A stretch of 64,000 nucleotides of DNA from Apricaphanius iberus (lineage: Eukaryota; Chordata; Actinopteri; Cyprinodontiformes; Aphaniidae), in the NCBI GenBank assembly GCA_028564705.1, contig JAPXFQ010002722.1, positions 1,178,001 to 1,242,000 on the forward strand. Reading direction: 5' to 3'. How positions within the stretch are numbered: position 1 is the stretch's first letter; each line of letters starts with the position of its first letter. Both the position numbers and the translations under genes were made by a program. This document shows, one piece after another, positions 23,090-36,640 of the stretch. The notes beneath the pieces are model-generated. The model had not been told where the DNA came from, did not search any database, and saw only the letters and a program-made list of their open reading frames with translations.

Positions 23090-26000
23090 GTGCAGAACTT
23101 TACAGCTTTCATCTGAGAGACATATTTGTTGCAAAAGACAAAGCAGGGCCAGGGAGGGTCTGCCCAGGTGAAAACAGAGTTTGAGACCAAACTTCACAGT
23201 TATTTCTCTGCAGAAAAGTCAGAGTCACGGAGAAAAAATAAGACCGGAAGCTGGCAGCAGGGAAGATGATGCCTGCCTTCACAGATAAGGAGATATTAGA
23301 ACTTGCTGAGAAAGAGATAGAGAGATTCATTGGTGGTAGAAACCAGGCAGGAGACAGGAGAGGGTTTTTAATTGATATTTGAGAATTACTCTCATACCAA
23401 CTCCAATATATCTTTGTCTGTATTTCAGTAGGTATTTTCTTTTTATGTGCAGGCTTCACATTTTCCACTGTAGTAAAAGATGAAGTGGATAGTGTCATTT
23501 GAGTACAGATTATTGCAGTAGAAATAGAGTATTTTGTTGTAGGGGAAAGAAACAGAAAAGGCCTTGTGTGATTGGCTCATGTGTAGCTTTTGTTTTATTA
23601 TTTTAAATGGTGGTGGTGGCCTGGTATGGTATCAAATTCCCGGCCTGAATTACTGTCCCAGTCCTCTCCTGCTTACACCGGGTCCCCACAGGTAACAATG
23701 GCATTCATTTGCTGGTGATATGAAGCATGGAGGCCACTTGGGCCGGTGTGACATTTAGAGCATTGGCTACCTGCCCCTCTCATGTGTTCCCTACCGGGAG
23801 CAAATGAGTAAATCTGCTCCACAGAGTGGTTCCGGTGGAAAATAATAATTATGAGTCAGTAAGCAAATTACCAAATTCATCTTGAACAATGTAGTAATTA
23901 ACTTGGAACTTGGAGTAACCTTTCTTGTTCCTTCTGGAGAATGATAATTTGATCTTGGGACTGTAGCTGTTCTTGGCTGACACTCACACAGGCATTGTTT
24001 CGTTTCAAGACACATTTAGTCCGTATATACTGTATGTTGAAGAATGACCTGATTTGCTCCATTCTTTCTCAAGGCTGGAAAGGACAGGGCAGAAGGACAA
24101 TCCAACAAAGAGAACCATTCAACACTGTTCACATTCTCAACTGCCCCAATGGTTTGTTACCATTAGGATACACAGGCACATGATTTATGGTATGGTCAGC
24201 CTGGTCTGCTTTCTGTCCTCAGTTCAAAGGCCGTTCCTGCCTGCAAAATGCTCAGGGGCATAGGGGTAAGTTGATAAAAAAAAATAAAGAACAATGACTA
24301 CAGGATGAGAGCTGGTTTTGCTCAATATAGTTTAGTATCAGCCTTTGACAAGCAAGCAGTGGCAAAGAAAAGGAAGCACTGTCTTCAAAAAAAACAAGAA
24401 CAGAAGGGTGAAGAATGCCAGGAAAGGAGGAGTTTCTCGCCATCTGTGTTCACTGGGAGAAAGGAGGCAGAGAAAATGCAGGAGGATACCCCAGGGATTA
24501 CTAGTCATGGAGGATTACAGCTCCTAAATATAATGGTATTCCCTCTCTTTAAACAGATTTTTCTGGGTTTGTTCTATTTTTAGAATAGAAGGGCAAAATA
24601 CACAACATACTACTTAATAATATATTCTGTTATTTTTCCAAGTGGCAGTTAGAATATCTGTTTAAAGTTAATCATTCCAAAAAGACACTAACCATGCCTA
24701 AACTTCTACTTATACATCACATATCCTTTGAAATGATTTGCTAATGTGCCAGCAGCCAGTGAAACAAAAATACAGGTCATGTCTTACACAGGGCCAATGT
24801 CACATTTTAGGATCTCTGCAAATTAATTTAAGACACTGAATCAAAACATAGTGTTTAAATTTTTTTGCAAGCATTGCAAGATACACTTAAACCTTCCAAA
24901 ACGAAAACTGGTAGCTGACTGAATAGAGTTTGGAGAGTTTTTTCTGGAGGGAAGGGGGAGTGGGTTCATGCTTAGAAACGGGCATTTAGGAGAGACTATT
25001 AGCAGATGGCAGGGTGACAATTCGAGCTACTGATTTTTGTGTTGACATATCAGAGGAGGGAGGTCGCAGCTCAAGGCATCACATCAAAGTCTGTCTCTCA
25101 GTTTCGATTAGCACTCATCAGATGATCCGGAAAGGGCCAATGTCGGTAAAAAAGCTTGTCTCAGATCTGATGAAAAATCTATTTATGTTTAATATGAAGA
25201 CAATAGACATTTGGCTGTAAGAGAGGAAGTGATTAAAAAAAGTCTTAAATAACATTGGAAATGCATTTACAACAAACGGATTATAATTTTGTTAAAATTG
25301 ATGGATCCTCATTCTTCAGTGTTTTGCTTGTGTTACTGAAATAATCCTTTGCAAGTGACTGAATAGAACAAAAAAAAAGTAGTAAACAAAAATAAATCTG
25401 TTTTAAAACTTTGGACTTTGATGATCTGGCCCTTTGATTTGATATATATAGAGCCATGATTTGTACATTTATTCACTGATACTTAGAACCTTACTGGAAC
25501 ACAAACCTTCATTGGAACTGTACAAAAGTACCATCCAGCAGTTAAAATGGCTGGCACTGGTGCCGCCATATATCCAATCCATAACTGAAGTCTCAAGCAG
25601 AAGTTGTTAAACACAACTACTCAGTAATTTGTAATGTTAACTTTATATGGATATAACTGGTCCTAAATGTTATAATAAATAGATGGATGGCATTAGGATT
25701 AGGCACTGGTCCTCGAATATTAGGATTAGGAAAATAGTAAAGTTAGGTTTAGGAAATACTCCTTGAATGTTAGGATTATAAAATGACTCTGGTTAGGATT
25801 AGGTAATGAATTTTAGGTTTAGTAATCACCCAGGCTAGCCAATCAGAGACGAAAGAAAGTGGGATCTTGCCTTTTAACAGGTACAATTTGGTATGGTCGC
25901 CAAATAAGCAATTCATTCATCACATAAAGAAGAAACATCTTCTTGGGACTCCTTTCTTCTTTTTGTTTTACGGCTGTTTTCGCTTGGGACTTCTGAAGCT

Positions 26001-26789
26001 GATTGGATACATGGTGGTGCCCTTGTCGGCCATTGTAACTGCATTTGGGTCCCTCTCAGAACTGTAAACCAGCTTCAGTTTTCCCCTCACAATAAGATTA
26101 CTAAACCTCCTTGCCATTCTGTCTTCTCTTCTCTTCCCAAGACATCGCAGAAACTTGGAGCTGATCCTTCTTCAATTTGCACATTATCTATTTTAAATAA
26201 ACTTTTATTACTCAATCTGTGTTCTAAAGGTGATTCTGCATTGAGGTCAGGCAGCTTCCTGCAATGATGACACAACCAGGCTGGTTCAGGTTGACAGGAA
26301 TATATGGATGGAGCTAAATCCAGGGCTTTTGTGAAAGAAAACATCTTAAAGGATGCAAAAGACCAGAGACTGACTGGTTTACTATTCAACAAAAAATAAC
26401 CCAAAACATACATCCAAAGATTCAATAAAATGGTTTAGATGATTTCTATATCATTGAATGGATCAACAACAATTTATGTTGAAGATTTGTTGTCATTACA
26501 CCAATCGCCCAACCACGAAGGTCCTCTGTTTCCAGTCTACTCAGCCTCCCTGGAATCAGAACCAAACATAGAAAAACAGCATTCAGTTTCCAGTTCTCTT
26601 ATCTGAAAAAAAACAGCAAAGCTGATGTCACACTAAGTTCCTTTAAATAGGAGTTATAAAGATATCTGTAAACAGCTGCCTTTGATTAACTGATCAGCAA
26701 TAGCTGGAATGTCATGGCATTAGTATATTTTAACGTTCTTTATGTTTCTGATGTTGTGTTTCTGTTTTCATTGTTTTTTTATGCCTCCT
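23090..26789. other. intergenic, nothing coding recognised
   Basis: No exon could be supported. A GC-richer stretch at about 23620-23830 stands out against its AT-rich surroundings. Degenerate TTAGG-type words cluster at 25690-25830. Frames at 23109-23498 and 26087-26425 (minus) have no motif. Confidence 0.4.
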
Positions 26790-26882
26790 TTTGTTTCACC
26801 CCCTGATCACCCAGAGCACCTTGAATCGCCATGTTGCTGAAGGTGTGCTCTACGAATGAATTTCCCTTACCTTGCCTCAAAA
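26790..26882 (+). mobile_element. LINE 3' tail (L2-like)
   Basis: The sequence GAAGGTGTGCTCTACGAATG followed by AATTTCCCTTACCTTGCC resembles the 3' terminus of fish L2-type LINEs, where a stem region is followed by short CTTGCC-type repeats. Confidence 0.45.
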
Positions 26883-27039
26883 TTGCCTTGAAAATATCTG
26901 TTTTCGAGACGCTTTCCATGCAGTCTGGCTGAGCATTAGCTATTTTCCAGAGAAGAACGGGAATGGGCAGATTATGTTCTCTTGATATACAAAGCTGGTA
27001 GCGATATAACTGAAAATACTATAATCTGTAAATGTGGTT

Positions 27040-27240
27040 TCAGAAAGTATCAATTCCAGGGGACTGAATACATATGAACACCACACTTTTCAGTAGTAGA
27101 ACATTTTGACATTTAAAATGTTCCTGCCACAGCACATTTGTGCATAATATTATGCCAATCTATCAGATAAATCTCAGTAGAATAGCTAAGTAAAGTTGAA
27201 GTACTTTTTCCAATATGACACAATGGGAAAAAGCTTGAGA
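27040..27240 (+). mobile_element. decayed Tc1 3' end
   Basis: CCAGGGGACTGAATACATAT and CACCACACTTTTCAGTAGTA match the segment just after the transposase stop of a common fish Tc1 family. Neither coding part nor terminus is preserved. Confidence 0.5.
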
Positions 27241-29474
27241 GGCATTAATACCATTGCAAAGGAACATTACATTTCTGTGGCCCAGTGCGATCTTGTCCTT
27301 TGTATTCCTGTTTGTGTCAGGTAGTTTTACTTTGTGTTTATGTGTAAAAACAGTTTTTCTCCACCCTTATTTCTTTTTGCCCACTCCCTACACACGTGGT
27401 TTATCCGTTAAAGTATCTCATTCCACTAAAACTCAACACTCTGCAGCTTTTTCTTTTCTTGTTGTCAGTTGACTTCATTCTTTTTATGTGTGAGGCTTTT
27501 CCATAGATTTGTAACCTGGTTAAACTGATGTTGATTTTGTGCATTAAAGCTTTGCTACCCCTTGACCTTCTGGGTGAGCTCATGATGCAGCAGTTTAACC
27601 TCAAATCTCTTCAACTCAGCTCCAATTTAATTTCTAAAATCCCTGTTTTAATGTAAAATAATTTAAGGTCTATCTACGGTTCCAATCTGAAATGCTTCTA
27701 TGTAGTAAAAACACTAAAAGAGATGCAAGAAGTGCAAATATTTGTTAAAAGGAGAACTTGTAGAGTACTTTGGAAAACGTAAATCTCTTTTCCCCATCAG
27801 CAGAGTTAATAACACACACGGAAATCCATTTTGACAAGACTCTCATTATCCACTGAGCTCATCACATTTCACACATCTCCACCTGATGATAGACACCATT
27901 ATCCTGATTGAATAATCCATTTTATCACCTTTTTTTAATCTAAAAGACTACAATTTCCACCCTGTAGCCAGTCAGCACTTTCTTCTATCTCAGGGTACAT
28001 GTCTGATCATCATGACGTTTTTAGCAGAGGATTAAAGAAGCAAAGCAGTGAAGGTTTTTTTTTTTTTCCAAGTGGAGGGAGAACAAGACACATGAATGTG
28101 GATATCCGGTCAGCAAATTGCGGCCATCAGTTCTGCGTATGCTTTCATGAACTTAATCCCCTCTGACACTCACATCAGCATGGTAATACAGTCACTCACA
28201 TGCGCAGGCACACACATTCATAATGACACAGGGAAAAAACATTGCAAATCTGACATTCACACAATATTTGTGACCAAACTGGCACATGTCAAAGGGCTTT
28301 GATGGTAGGATTTTAGAAGGGTCGGGGAAAAAAAGCTCTAATGCGGATATGTTGTAGTTACTGAATGTTTCTGAGTGCTTTGGGGTCTTTGCTGCCAAAC
28401 AATTTTTAAGCCATCTCTGCATGCAACAAGCATCAGAAGATATGGAATTAATAATTAATGATCTAAAATACAAAACAAACATATTGTTTTTTGTGAAAAA
28501 CATCTCTTTACCAAAACAAACTCGGCAGATCTCCATTCTAGTTTTCTCCCCCTGGCCAACAAAAATCTGCCCTTAATTTCCATGTCCTTCTGATGTGTTA
28601 GTATTAAAATACTATAATTTATGTAGAAGACATATATTTGGCCTATTCTAGCATCAGAGTCAAGTTGAAAGGAGTTATCTGGCAAAAAAAAAAAATCACC
28701 AAAAAAAACCCATGAGACACAGACATATGCAGGGCTTTAACCCTGACGCCTGTAGGGTAATGGTTGGATTAATTACTGCTGAGTGTGACCCAAGAAGAAG
28801 TAGAACAGATTATCCCAGATGTAGGAGAAAAGGCTTTAGAGCCCATCCCTTCATGGCCGCCACCTCAGCCGCACGGATGTCACCCTAACCTCTCTTATGT
28901 AGGTTGCGGGGCAAAAAAAAAAAAAAACACAAAAAAAAGGTAAAAGAGGGTCATCTGGTGAGTGTCCATGTGTGAGTTTTTTTTTTCTTTCCATTTTTAA
29001 TATTTTATTAGCATCAGATGACAAGCAGCGCGCTGAAAGCCCACTCTTCTCTCAGCAGGCAGGCATCAGAGCAAGAGAATAATGTGTAATTACAATAGAC
29101 AATCTACAACAAAGCCCTTCACTTACAATGAGTTCCTCTTGGAGAAGGGAAGGTTACCTCAAGGGGGAATTCTAATGAAGCAGATGGCTGAGTGCTCACA
29201 AGGGCAGCTATAGACTGTCCTCCTTTTTATACAGTCTGTCAACATTTCCGGATTTTTGAGAAGCTTCACCTGTCTCTGGACTGCTCTTTGTGTGCATCTA
29301 AATACATCTTTGTGACACATTTGCTTACAGTAAAAAAAACACAAGATGAGGAAGGAAAAAAAGCAAATATAAACTCTCGAATTTTCCCAATTGTTAGCAA
29401 GAGGCATTACATTGCACCTATGATCTCTTTCAGTGTTCTCTTAGCACAAAGTGTTAGATGTATGTTGCATTTGT
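27241..29474. other. intergenic, nothing coding recognised
   Basis: Several poly-A and poly-T runs (28060, 28685, 28915-28940, 28980). The non-repetitive stretch 28735-28910 is richer in GC and could be a conserved non-coding element, which needs cross-species alignment. No exon was found. Confidence 0.35.
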
Positions 29475-30097
29475 GATACCGGCCCTATACCGTCCACGGG
29501 TCAGGAGGACTCAGACAGAGTGTTGGTAGCCAGGTCTCCTAGTAGCTAGGAGACAGGTTAATGTTAGTAGCTATGCTGCTTTAGGCTAGGCTGTTGGAGG
29601 ACATTATTAGGGTCTGTTCCTACTTTCTCTCCTACTTCTCCCCAACTGCATGATGTGCTGTCAATTCAAGCACTAACCTGTTTTCTATAATAGTAGGTAC
29701 TCCGGATTAGCCCTACTTGACGAGCCTGACTAAGATGGCATTGCAGTGACGGAAAATTCTCCACGTCCTGCAACAAACTTCTGCATCAGTTCTATCGCTC
29801 TTTCTGTGTCTCTGTTATGTATTCTCCAAGCCACAGACGGTCGCGGCAGATAACCGCTTGTGCTGAGCCTGGTTCTGCCGGAGGTTTCTTCCTGTTAAAA
29901 GGGAGTTTTTCCTTCCCACTGTCGCTGCATGCTTGCTCAGTATGAGGGATTGCTGAGAATTCCACGACGCAATCTTCTGTGGTTCTGTAATTTCTACACT
30001 AAACATTGTATTGTAATAACTCTTTTTGTAAAGTGCCTTGAGATGACATCTGTTGTGAAATGGCGCTATATAAATAAACTGAATTGAATTGAAAGAA
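29475..30097 (+). mobile_element. LINE/SINE-type retroelement 3' region
   Basis: The segment GGTTCTGCCGGAGGTTTCTT then CCTGTTAAAAGGGAGTTTTT (about 29868-29912) is a highly repeated teleost motif. The copy ends with GTGCCTTGAGATGACATCTG, GGCGCTATATAAATAAA and a TGAAT-type tandem tail at about 30080-30097, as in target-primed retroelements. The family is not assigned. Confidence 0.6.
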
Positions 30098-31288
30098 TCA
30101 CAAACTCCCCCAGGCAGTTGTTCTTTGTATTTTATTCTATAGCATTTTATTTCATCCAGTATGTGTGCTTATGGACAATTCATCCCATTTTACCTCCACA
30201 CACATACAACAAACCACTTCGACGCTGAGCGAGTCGGTGCAAAGCCCCATCAAGTCATACTGTATCCGCACAGCCATCTTATTGCTTTTTCCTCATAGTC
30301 ATCATGGTAAAAATAGATATCCAATGTTCAATAGCAAAGCGATCAAAATGCTTTCTTTCTCAAAAGGGTGCGAGTCCTGATAGAAGTGTTGAACCAGTCA
30401 CTGCTTTCAAGAAAAACAAAATAACAAAAAAATCTGACTTTCTGGGGAGAAACTCCTCTTCCTTCCAGCTCTTGCATTGTTACAAAGTAAAGAGATTCAA
30501 CAATGAAAAGGCCATGTGTCATTAAAAAAATCATGAATTCTGTACATACATACAGTTTGGTGTTCATTGCTTATCATTTTGGGGTGTGGTGCAGCTAGAT
30601 GTCATTAGGGCAGCCTAACGTAAATACAAAAAACATAAATAGGTCATATGTAAATATATTAATCGGTGTACATCAGTGTACATCGCTCAACATCAGATGA
30701 AGTGGAATTATAGTACATAATTCAGCAAATAAAAGACAGGTCAGAGAGGCAGGATTTTTATTCATTTTTTATGTAAACCCTCATCTCTCAAAATACTATA
30801 AAAAAATATGCCCTTTTCTGTTTCCTTTGGCTTCAACTGTTGTCTCATCAGCTCCAAACAAGATGGGAATGTACATGTATTTGTCAAATTTGTAAATGTA
30901 TTTTGTGGGTTTTCATCCAATTAAAAAAGTTGCCTGCATAAACTCATTCTGTGGTTACAGAACACTGCCCAACAGCCCACCTTGTGCTCAAACTAACATC
31001 AACAAATGGCAATTCCACTACACGGAATAACTACAATTCAAATCCGTAGTTTTTGTACACAACAAAGACCATTATCAGAGGTTAAAGCTTGTTTTCATGT
31101 TACCTTCAATTGACACCAGCTTTAAGAATAAGATTTATAATAATTGTATTTTTGGGAGGTTGGATGAATCTGTGGTAACGGATCATTGACAAAGGGGGTC
31201 CAAAAAATCAAATAAATAAAAACAAACAAACAAAAAATTGCTTCCAGAAAAGTCACGGGTTTGATTCTGCTTCAACAACTAACCCTAT
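30098..31288. other. intergenic, nothing recognised
   Basis: No terminal repeats and no coding frame with motif. Confidence 0.35.
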
Positions 31289-31292
31289 TTAA

Positions 31293-32766
31293 AGCTGCAT
31301 TCCGGAGAATTTACTTATGTATTAAAGTTTTATATATCTTTAAAATGATGTGGGGTTCAGTACTATGATAAAAGGCTAGTGCTCCACAACAATTGTTATT
31401 TGTCTTAAGTCCCTCCTTCCTCCCATAGACTCCTATGCAATTCAGACTGAGCGCCGAATTTTTTTATCCAATAGAATTCAAGTTTCTGCTGTGTTGACTG
31501 TCAATCAACGTGTATGCGTATCGCACAAACCGGTGGAGACGAGGCCGCGCAGACAGGCAGATCCATGGGTGTTTCTCAATGCCCAGGAACCTCGCCTTGA
31601 TCCTGCCCCAGTTGCTTAGAAGATACGTCATCAGAAACCGCCAAGGCGCGTTCTAATATTCATGTGCTACCAAGGAATCTGTTCCCCGTTTGTTAGCCGT
31701 TTAGCTAACTGAAAATGGATACATTAGACGTGCCTTGATGCATTCTCTTAGTTAAAAATTTCCCAGAATACAGCGTGGTAGGAGCTGTAAGCAGCCACTT
31801 CGGGGTAAATTTCCAGTTTAAATGTAAATCAACTAACTGTAGATATCGGGCTTATATCTAAAATGTTTGTTTTATTTTTATTTATTTATTATTTTTTAGA
31901 TCCAAAGCAGTTATATATATGGTTGGTTAGTTGCTTAGTAGTTACAGCTTCGATGGCTACAAGGTACTAATTCGCTTACACATTTGATTTAACCGACATA
32001 TACACAATAAAAAAAAGGAAAACGTTCATTATACATTTCCAGTTCCATGGCTGAAGTAAAGTTACTACGATATTACGCCACTACGACGGGCGGGACGTAA
32101 ACAGAGCGTGTAAGCCGGCAGCCGAGGTCACGTGAGGCAAGTCTGTTCCATTTAACAGTTTTCTTTGACCAAAGAAGGACAATATCCTCGTAAGCAACGC
32201 GCCTCGCCTTGACTTAGGCGAGGACCTTGACGTTGAGAATGTCTTCTGTTTACAGTCACCATAATGGCAAAGCGGTCACAGAGAAGTCACAGCAAACTTC
32301 TGCAAAATAGTTAGCCATTCCCCAGCTAGCCAGGGCTACATCAACTTCAGAAAAAAAAAAAAAGAGAAATACGGCGACAAACTCAAAAAATGCCTTAGAG
32401 ACCCGATTAGTGTGTTACATCGGTATGTGTCCCCCCCCTCGATTTATATCAGAGATGCTTTTCAACATGGAGATAGGCTACCATCGAATCTTAACAGGCT
32501 TCAAACCAACGCAGCTTTGGACACATTTCTGCTGAACAAGTAAGGCAGTCATATATTCAGTAAAGCAAATCAATATTATATTTTACTGATAAAGTACACA
32601 CTGACATGCTGAGAAAACACAGGTGATATACGTGCCCAATTATATGGGGGGTGGAGTACAGGGAGCATAAAGCTCGAAGAAGGGAGGGTGAAGGGATGTT
32701 TTCGGAGGGGCCTTCGTAAATTGTTTTGAAAAAAACTCACTCCCCAAAATAATCCGGAATGCGGCT
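31293..32766. mobile_element. TTAA-flanked DNA transposon
   Basis: The left end AGCTGCATTCCGGAGAATT and the right end, reverse complemented, AGCCGCATTCCGGATTATT form inverted repeats, bounded by exact TTAA at 31289-31292 and 32767-32770. It is 1,474 bp long and lacks a full transposase frame. It belongs to the same TTAA-targeting class as 22325-23085 but has different termini. Confidence 0.8.
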
Positions 32767-32774
32767 TTAAGAAG

Positions 32775-34660
32775 GAATTATTGCTAAACTCAGCCTGGGT
32801 GTCTAGTGTCCTGTGTTTTGTTAGTAGTCTGAATGTTGGGATGATTTAGGTCTCCCCCTGGGATGGGTGCGGGTGGATGGCCTGGGCCCCCATGGGGCTC
32901 GGTGGTGCCGCTGCCGTGGGCCCCGACTTGACGTGCTGGGGCCTCCCACCCCTGGTGGATTGGGCTGAACGGGGGTGCCTATTATAGTCAGCAGGGGAGC
33001 TGGCTCCCTGGGGATGGCATTGTGTCACCCCAGTTATTTCCTCCCGCTCCCCCAATGCCTCTGTCCACCTGCTCCTTCAATCTACCATTCACAAGGCCTT
33101 GGGAAGTGGGCACGTCACTGGGGTGCGGGATGGAGTTTCCGTCTTCGCTGACCGGTGGTGGCCTGGGTTCCAATTTTTCCTGAACAACTTAGACACTTAC
33201 ACTTGCAACATTTACATGACCTTGGCGGTCTGCTTGTCCTCGTCCTGGTGGGCAAGGGGTTCGTCTCCCGGGTGCAGGGGCAGCGTGTGCTGTTGGGGCG
33301 TCTGTCCCTGGGCCTTGGAGCATAGAGTATGTATGGGGCGTATGAATGAGTGTACAGCGTCCTTTTTTCGGGTGTCCTGTATTTGTGACAAATGTATGCG
33401 CATGAGAGGTAGGGTACGAATGAGTGTCTGTCTGTCTATGTCTACTTGTCAGGTTGGGTGTTTGGCTGCCCTCTGGCCTGGTGCATCTTCTTCCCCTCCG
33501 TCACTCCCCGTTGGTGATGGACGATGATGGTTCTCGATGCCTGGGGCCGGGGACCCCGGTTGCTGCCCGGCTCGGTCCTGGTGCATGCCTGGCTGGTCCG
33601 GTGTGTCGGGCCGACGTCCTCCTTGGATTGACTGGGGCACCTCTTATGGGGGTGCCGGGGTTGTAAGGTAGGTTGGTGCCATTTGGTGGATCGGTGGGGA
33701 CCATACCTAGCGCCCAGGCCTCCTGCCGGTTCCCTGGGTCCTGCTGCCTGGTCGGTTCATTTGGGGGGGCTGTCTGGCATTGGCTGGACCCCTGGGGATT
33801 GGTTTGGTGGTGGCGGCAAGGCAGGTCCCTGGTCGGGGCCCTGCTGGGGGGCAGGGTGCCCCTGATCCCCGTGGCCTCCGGGTCCTGTTCCGGGCCCGCC
33901 CTGGCGTAGCCGGTTCCCGGCGGAGCCCGTGGGCTCGTCCCTGCGATCTCTCAGGCCCCGGCATTGCGGCTGGTGGGTGTTCCCCTGGGGCTTCCATCTG
34001 TTCCTCTCTCGGTGGGTGATCGGCCCAGCGCTGGTCCGTCTGCGGCTCCTGCGCTCTGTAGGACTCTGGACACTCGTCGATTCCTTTAGGACGGATTGAC
34101 GGTTCCTTACACCAGCTATCAATCACTTGCATGGGGAAACCTTATTCACACCTGCATGCTCGTACGTAGGTGAGTACGGACATATCTTGAGCTGAGGTAT
34201 TCGTCATTAGTTAGTTGTTACCAGGAGCTTACCAGAAACATTAATCCATGCTTGTGTGTAGTGAATGTATAATTCTTAGTTTATATTACTGGATCTGAAC
34301 TATTGGTGTTGTTCTGTTCAGTTTGTTGTTTTTGTTTGTTTTGTTTTACCGCTTCTCTGCCGTCCGGCAGGGGTGGAGGACTGGGATGTTTTCTTGTGTT
34401 CTTTGTTTTCCTCCCAGTCTTGTGTAGTCGGTTCGCGCTTCTGCTGGTCCTGTTTCTCTTCTTCACTTTCTTCCTTCTTGTCTCTGTTTCGTGTCCATGA
34501 TTTCAGGAAATTGAACCCACAGTAATTACCAATAAAGATTTTTAATACATTCACATCAAGTGGGAAAGTGAATCTGTTGGGCTTGTACTTGGTACTCAGA
34601 CACCAATTCAAAACAAGTGGGCTACCACAAAACTGGGACATCAAAAACCTACATACATTT
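32775..34660 (+). mobile_element. GC-rich LINE-derived block (probable 3' region)
   Basis: From 32840 to about 34080 the sequence is strikingly GC-rich, then changes to a T-rich segment and ends around ACCAATAAAGATTTTTAATA (about 34528). This arrangement resembles 3' untranslated regions of fish L1/Tx1-like LINEs; assignment is from memory of the motif. The overlapping frames on both strands (for example 33099-33527 and 33707-34132) are composition artefacts. It begins directly next to the right TTAA of the preceding element. Confidence 0.45.
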
Positions 34661-35603
34661 GAATCATATTGAAGTATGTTTCTTTTTCACTCGGTTACAT
34701 TTATAATTTGATTTGGATGGCCTCATACCTGCTGTAAACAAGTAGAACTTTCCAAGGCCAAACCTATTACCCTTCACGAAGAGGAAAGACAAATTATTTA
34801 TGACATTTCTGTGATAAAGAATGGGTATTCCTGACCTAGATTTGATATGCTTTAGTAGGAGTAACATATGTTTTTTGTTGTTTTTTTTTCAATGCAGTGC
34901 ATTAAAATAAAAGCAGCCTCAAAACTGCATGTCAGTCACTTCTTCCTGTCTTTTGTAGTCTTGAACAGACTTTGAAGCATTTGGGCAGAATGCTGGTATT
35001 CATGATCTTTCAGTTACCCTTCACTGCTGTCTCCTCCCCTGATCTAGAACAGCAGTCTTCGTCCCATGTTCTTATGGGTGTCACAGGCAGACGTCATGAA
35101 ACTAGTTCTCCGCATGAGAAAGTGAGTCATCGTTGTTTTTCTTTATTCGCCGCTCTCAAAAGACACACAGTTTCAAAGCTCATCTAATTCCCGACTGATT
35201 CCTGGAAAAGATCCATCTCCATGCTACATTATGCTACGGTGGTAAATAGTGTGAGAGGATGGAAATTGAAAAATTAGCTTGAAAAGTAAACCTTGCCATC
35301 AGGTGAAAATCTTTTTACTCAAATTTCTACTATTTTTACTTCTTTACAGTACATTGCCTACTGTGAGTTGAAAGCTTTTCCTTACTTGAGGATTATAAAC
35401 TCGCTTTTCATTTCCAGTAAAGAATTTCTGAGCTGCATGGTCATCAATCAAATATTACTTTTTCAAATTTCTCCAAAATGCCAAGAAATGCATGTTTCCA
35501 AGGAAACTGACCCCAATGACCTCCAGAGGACATTGCAGCTTTTATCAGCTCACTGGCAGATTCAACTGATACCATGATCATCCATCCCTTTACTAAAGCA
35601 GTG
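34661..35603. other. intergenic, nothing recognised
   Basis: No host exon or repeat boundary was found. Confidence 0.35.
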
Positions 35604-36640
35604 ACAGTGCCTTGCAGAAATATTCATCCCACTTTAAATTCTTCGCATGTCACAACCACAAACTCCAGCGTACTTTACTGCGATTTAATGTGATAGAGAA
35701 ACACCTATTTAGCTTATATAAGTGAGGTGAAAGACAAAGACATTGTTTGAAAAAAAAAATGCCCTCATGAGAATCGGACAATTGTGATATCATGCATATG
35801 TATTCAGACCCCTGAGTCAATCGTACATTACTGTTCAAAGGGCAACACATCCAGCAACTTAAACCTTTTGTTATTCTTCTTAGGAAAATAGCTTGAGCTC
35901 AGTGAGATTGGTTGGAGATTAAATTTAGTTTTGGTCTGGACTTTGTTTGGGACATTTTAATCTGCTTTGATCTAAACCTTTCCGTTGTTCGGGATATATT
36001 TATTGGGTTAGCTTCCTGGTGCAAGACAAATTTCCACCCCAGTCTCAGGACTTTGCAGCTTACAAAATGTGTGTTTTTTCCCCCTTTTATTCAGCTCCAT
36101 TCCTCCCATTATTTCTATTCTGCTTCTCTGTCCCTGTTAAAGCAAAACCTCCCCACAGCATGTTGCTACCCACAACAGTGTAACACAATAAGAATAGTGT
36201 CTTAAGGATGATGTCTTATCAGGGCATCTTCTTCCACATACTTGCATTGCTTTTTGTACAGGGCATACTGTGTCCCATAAAAAATTCTACAAGAAAAATT
36301 CCAAATCTGATTCTTTTTATTTTTGGTATACTTTTTTAACAATGACTTTCTCTATGACAGTCTTCCATAAAGGCAATATTTGAGGATTGTAAGACTAAAA
36401 GATTTGTGTGTTCCTTGATCTTCATCATACTCCTGACTAATGTTGTCTAAAGCAGCAGACACACTTCGGAACTTTCACAGATTTTAAAAAGATTTAGGAT
36501 TAACATTACCAGACAAGCTTCGGTATATTTTTTTCCACAACGAAATACCTATTTTCACAAATGCAGTAACTGCACCTGCTGATAGATCACAGACTGCAAG
36601 TTGAAACAAAAAATATTTAGAACATCAAACTCTTGTGGAA
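35604..36640 (-). mobile_element. heavily decayed Tc1 element
   Basis: It opens with CAGTGCCTTGCAGAAATATT, the terminal repeat of a common fish Tc1 family. The body (for example CCACCCCAGTCTCAGGACTT near 36036, and CTTCCATAAAGGCAATATTT near 36362) is the reverse complement of the transposase gene, with many indels and no frame left. The right end could not be recognised. Confidence 0.65.

Noticed and set aside
33099..34132. Several frames of 60-142 codons on both strands in the GC-rich block.
   Set aside because: They overlap each other on both strands, are rich in Pro/Gly/Arg as expected from base composition, and show no domain or splice context.
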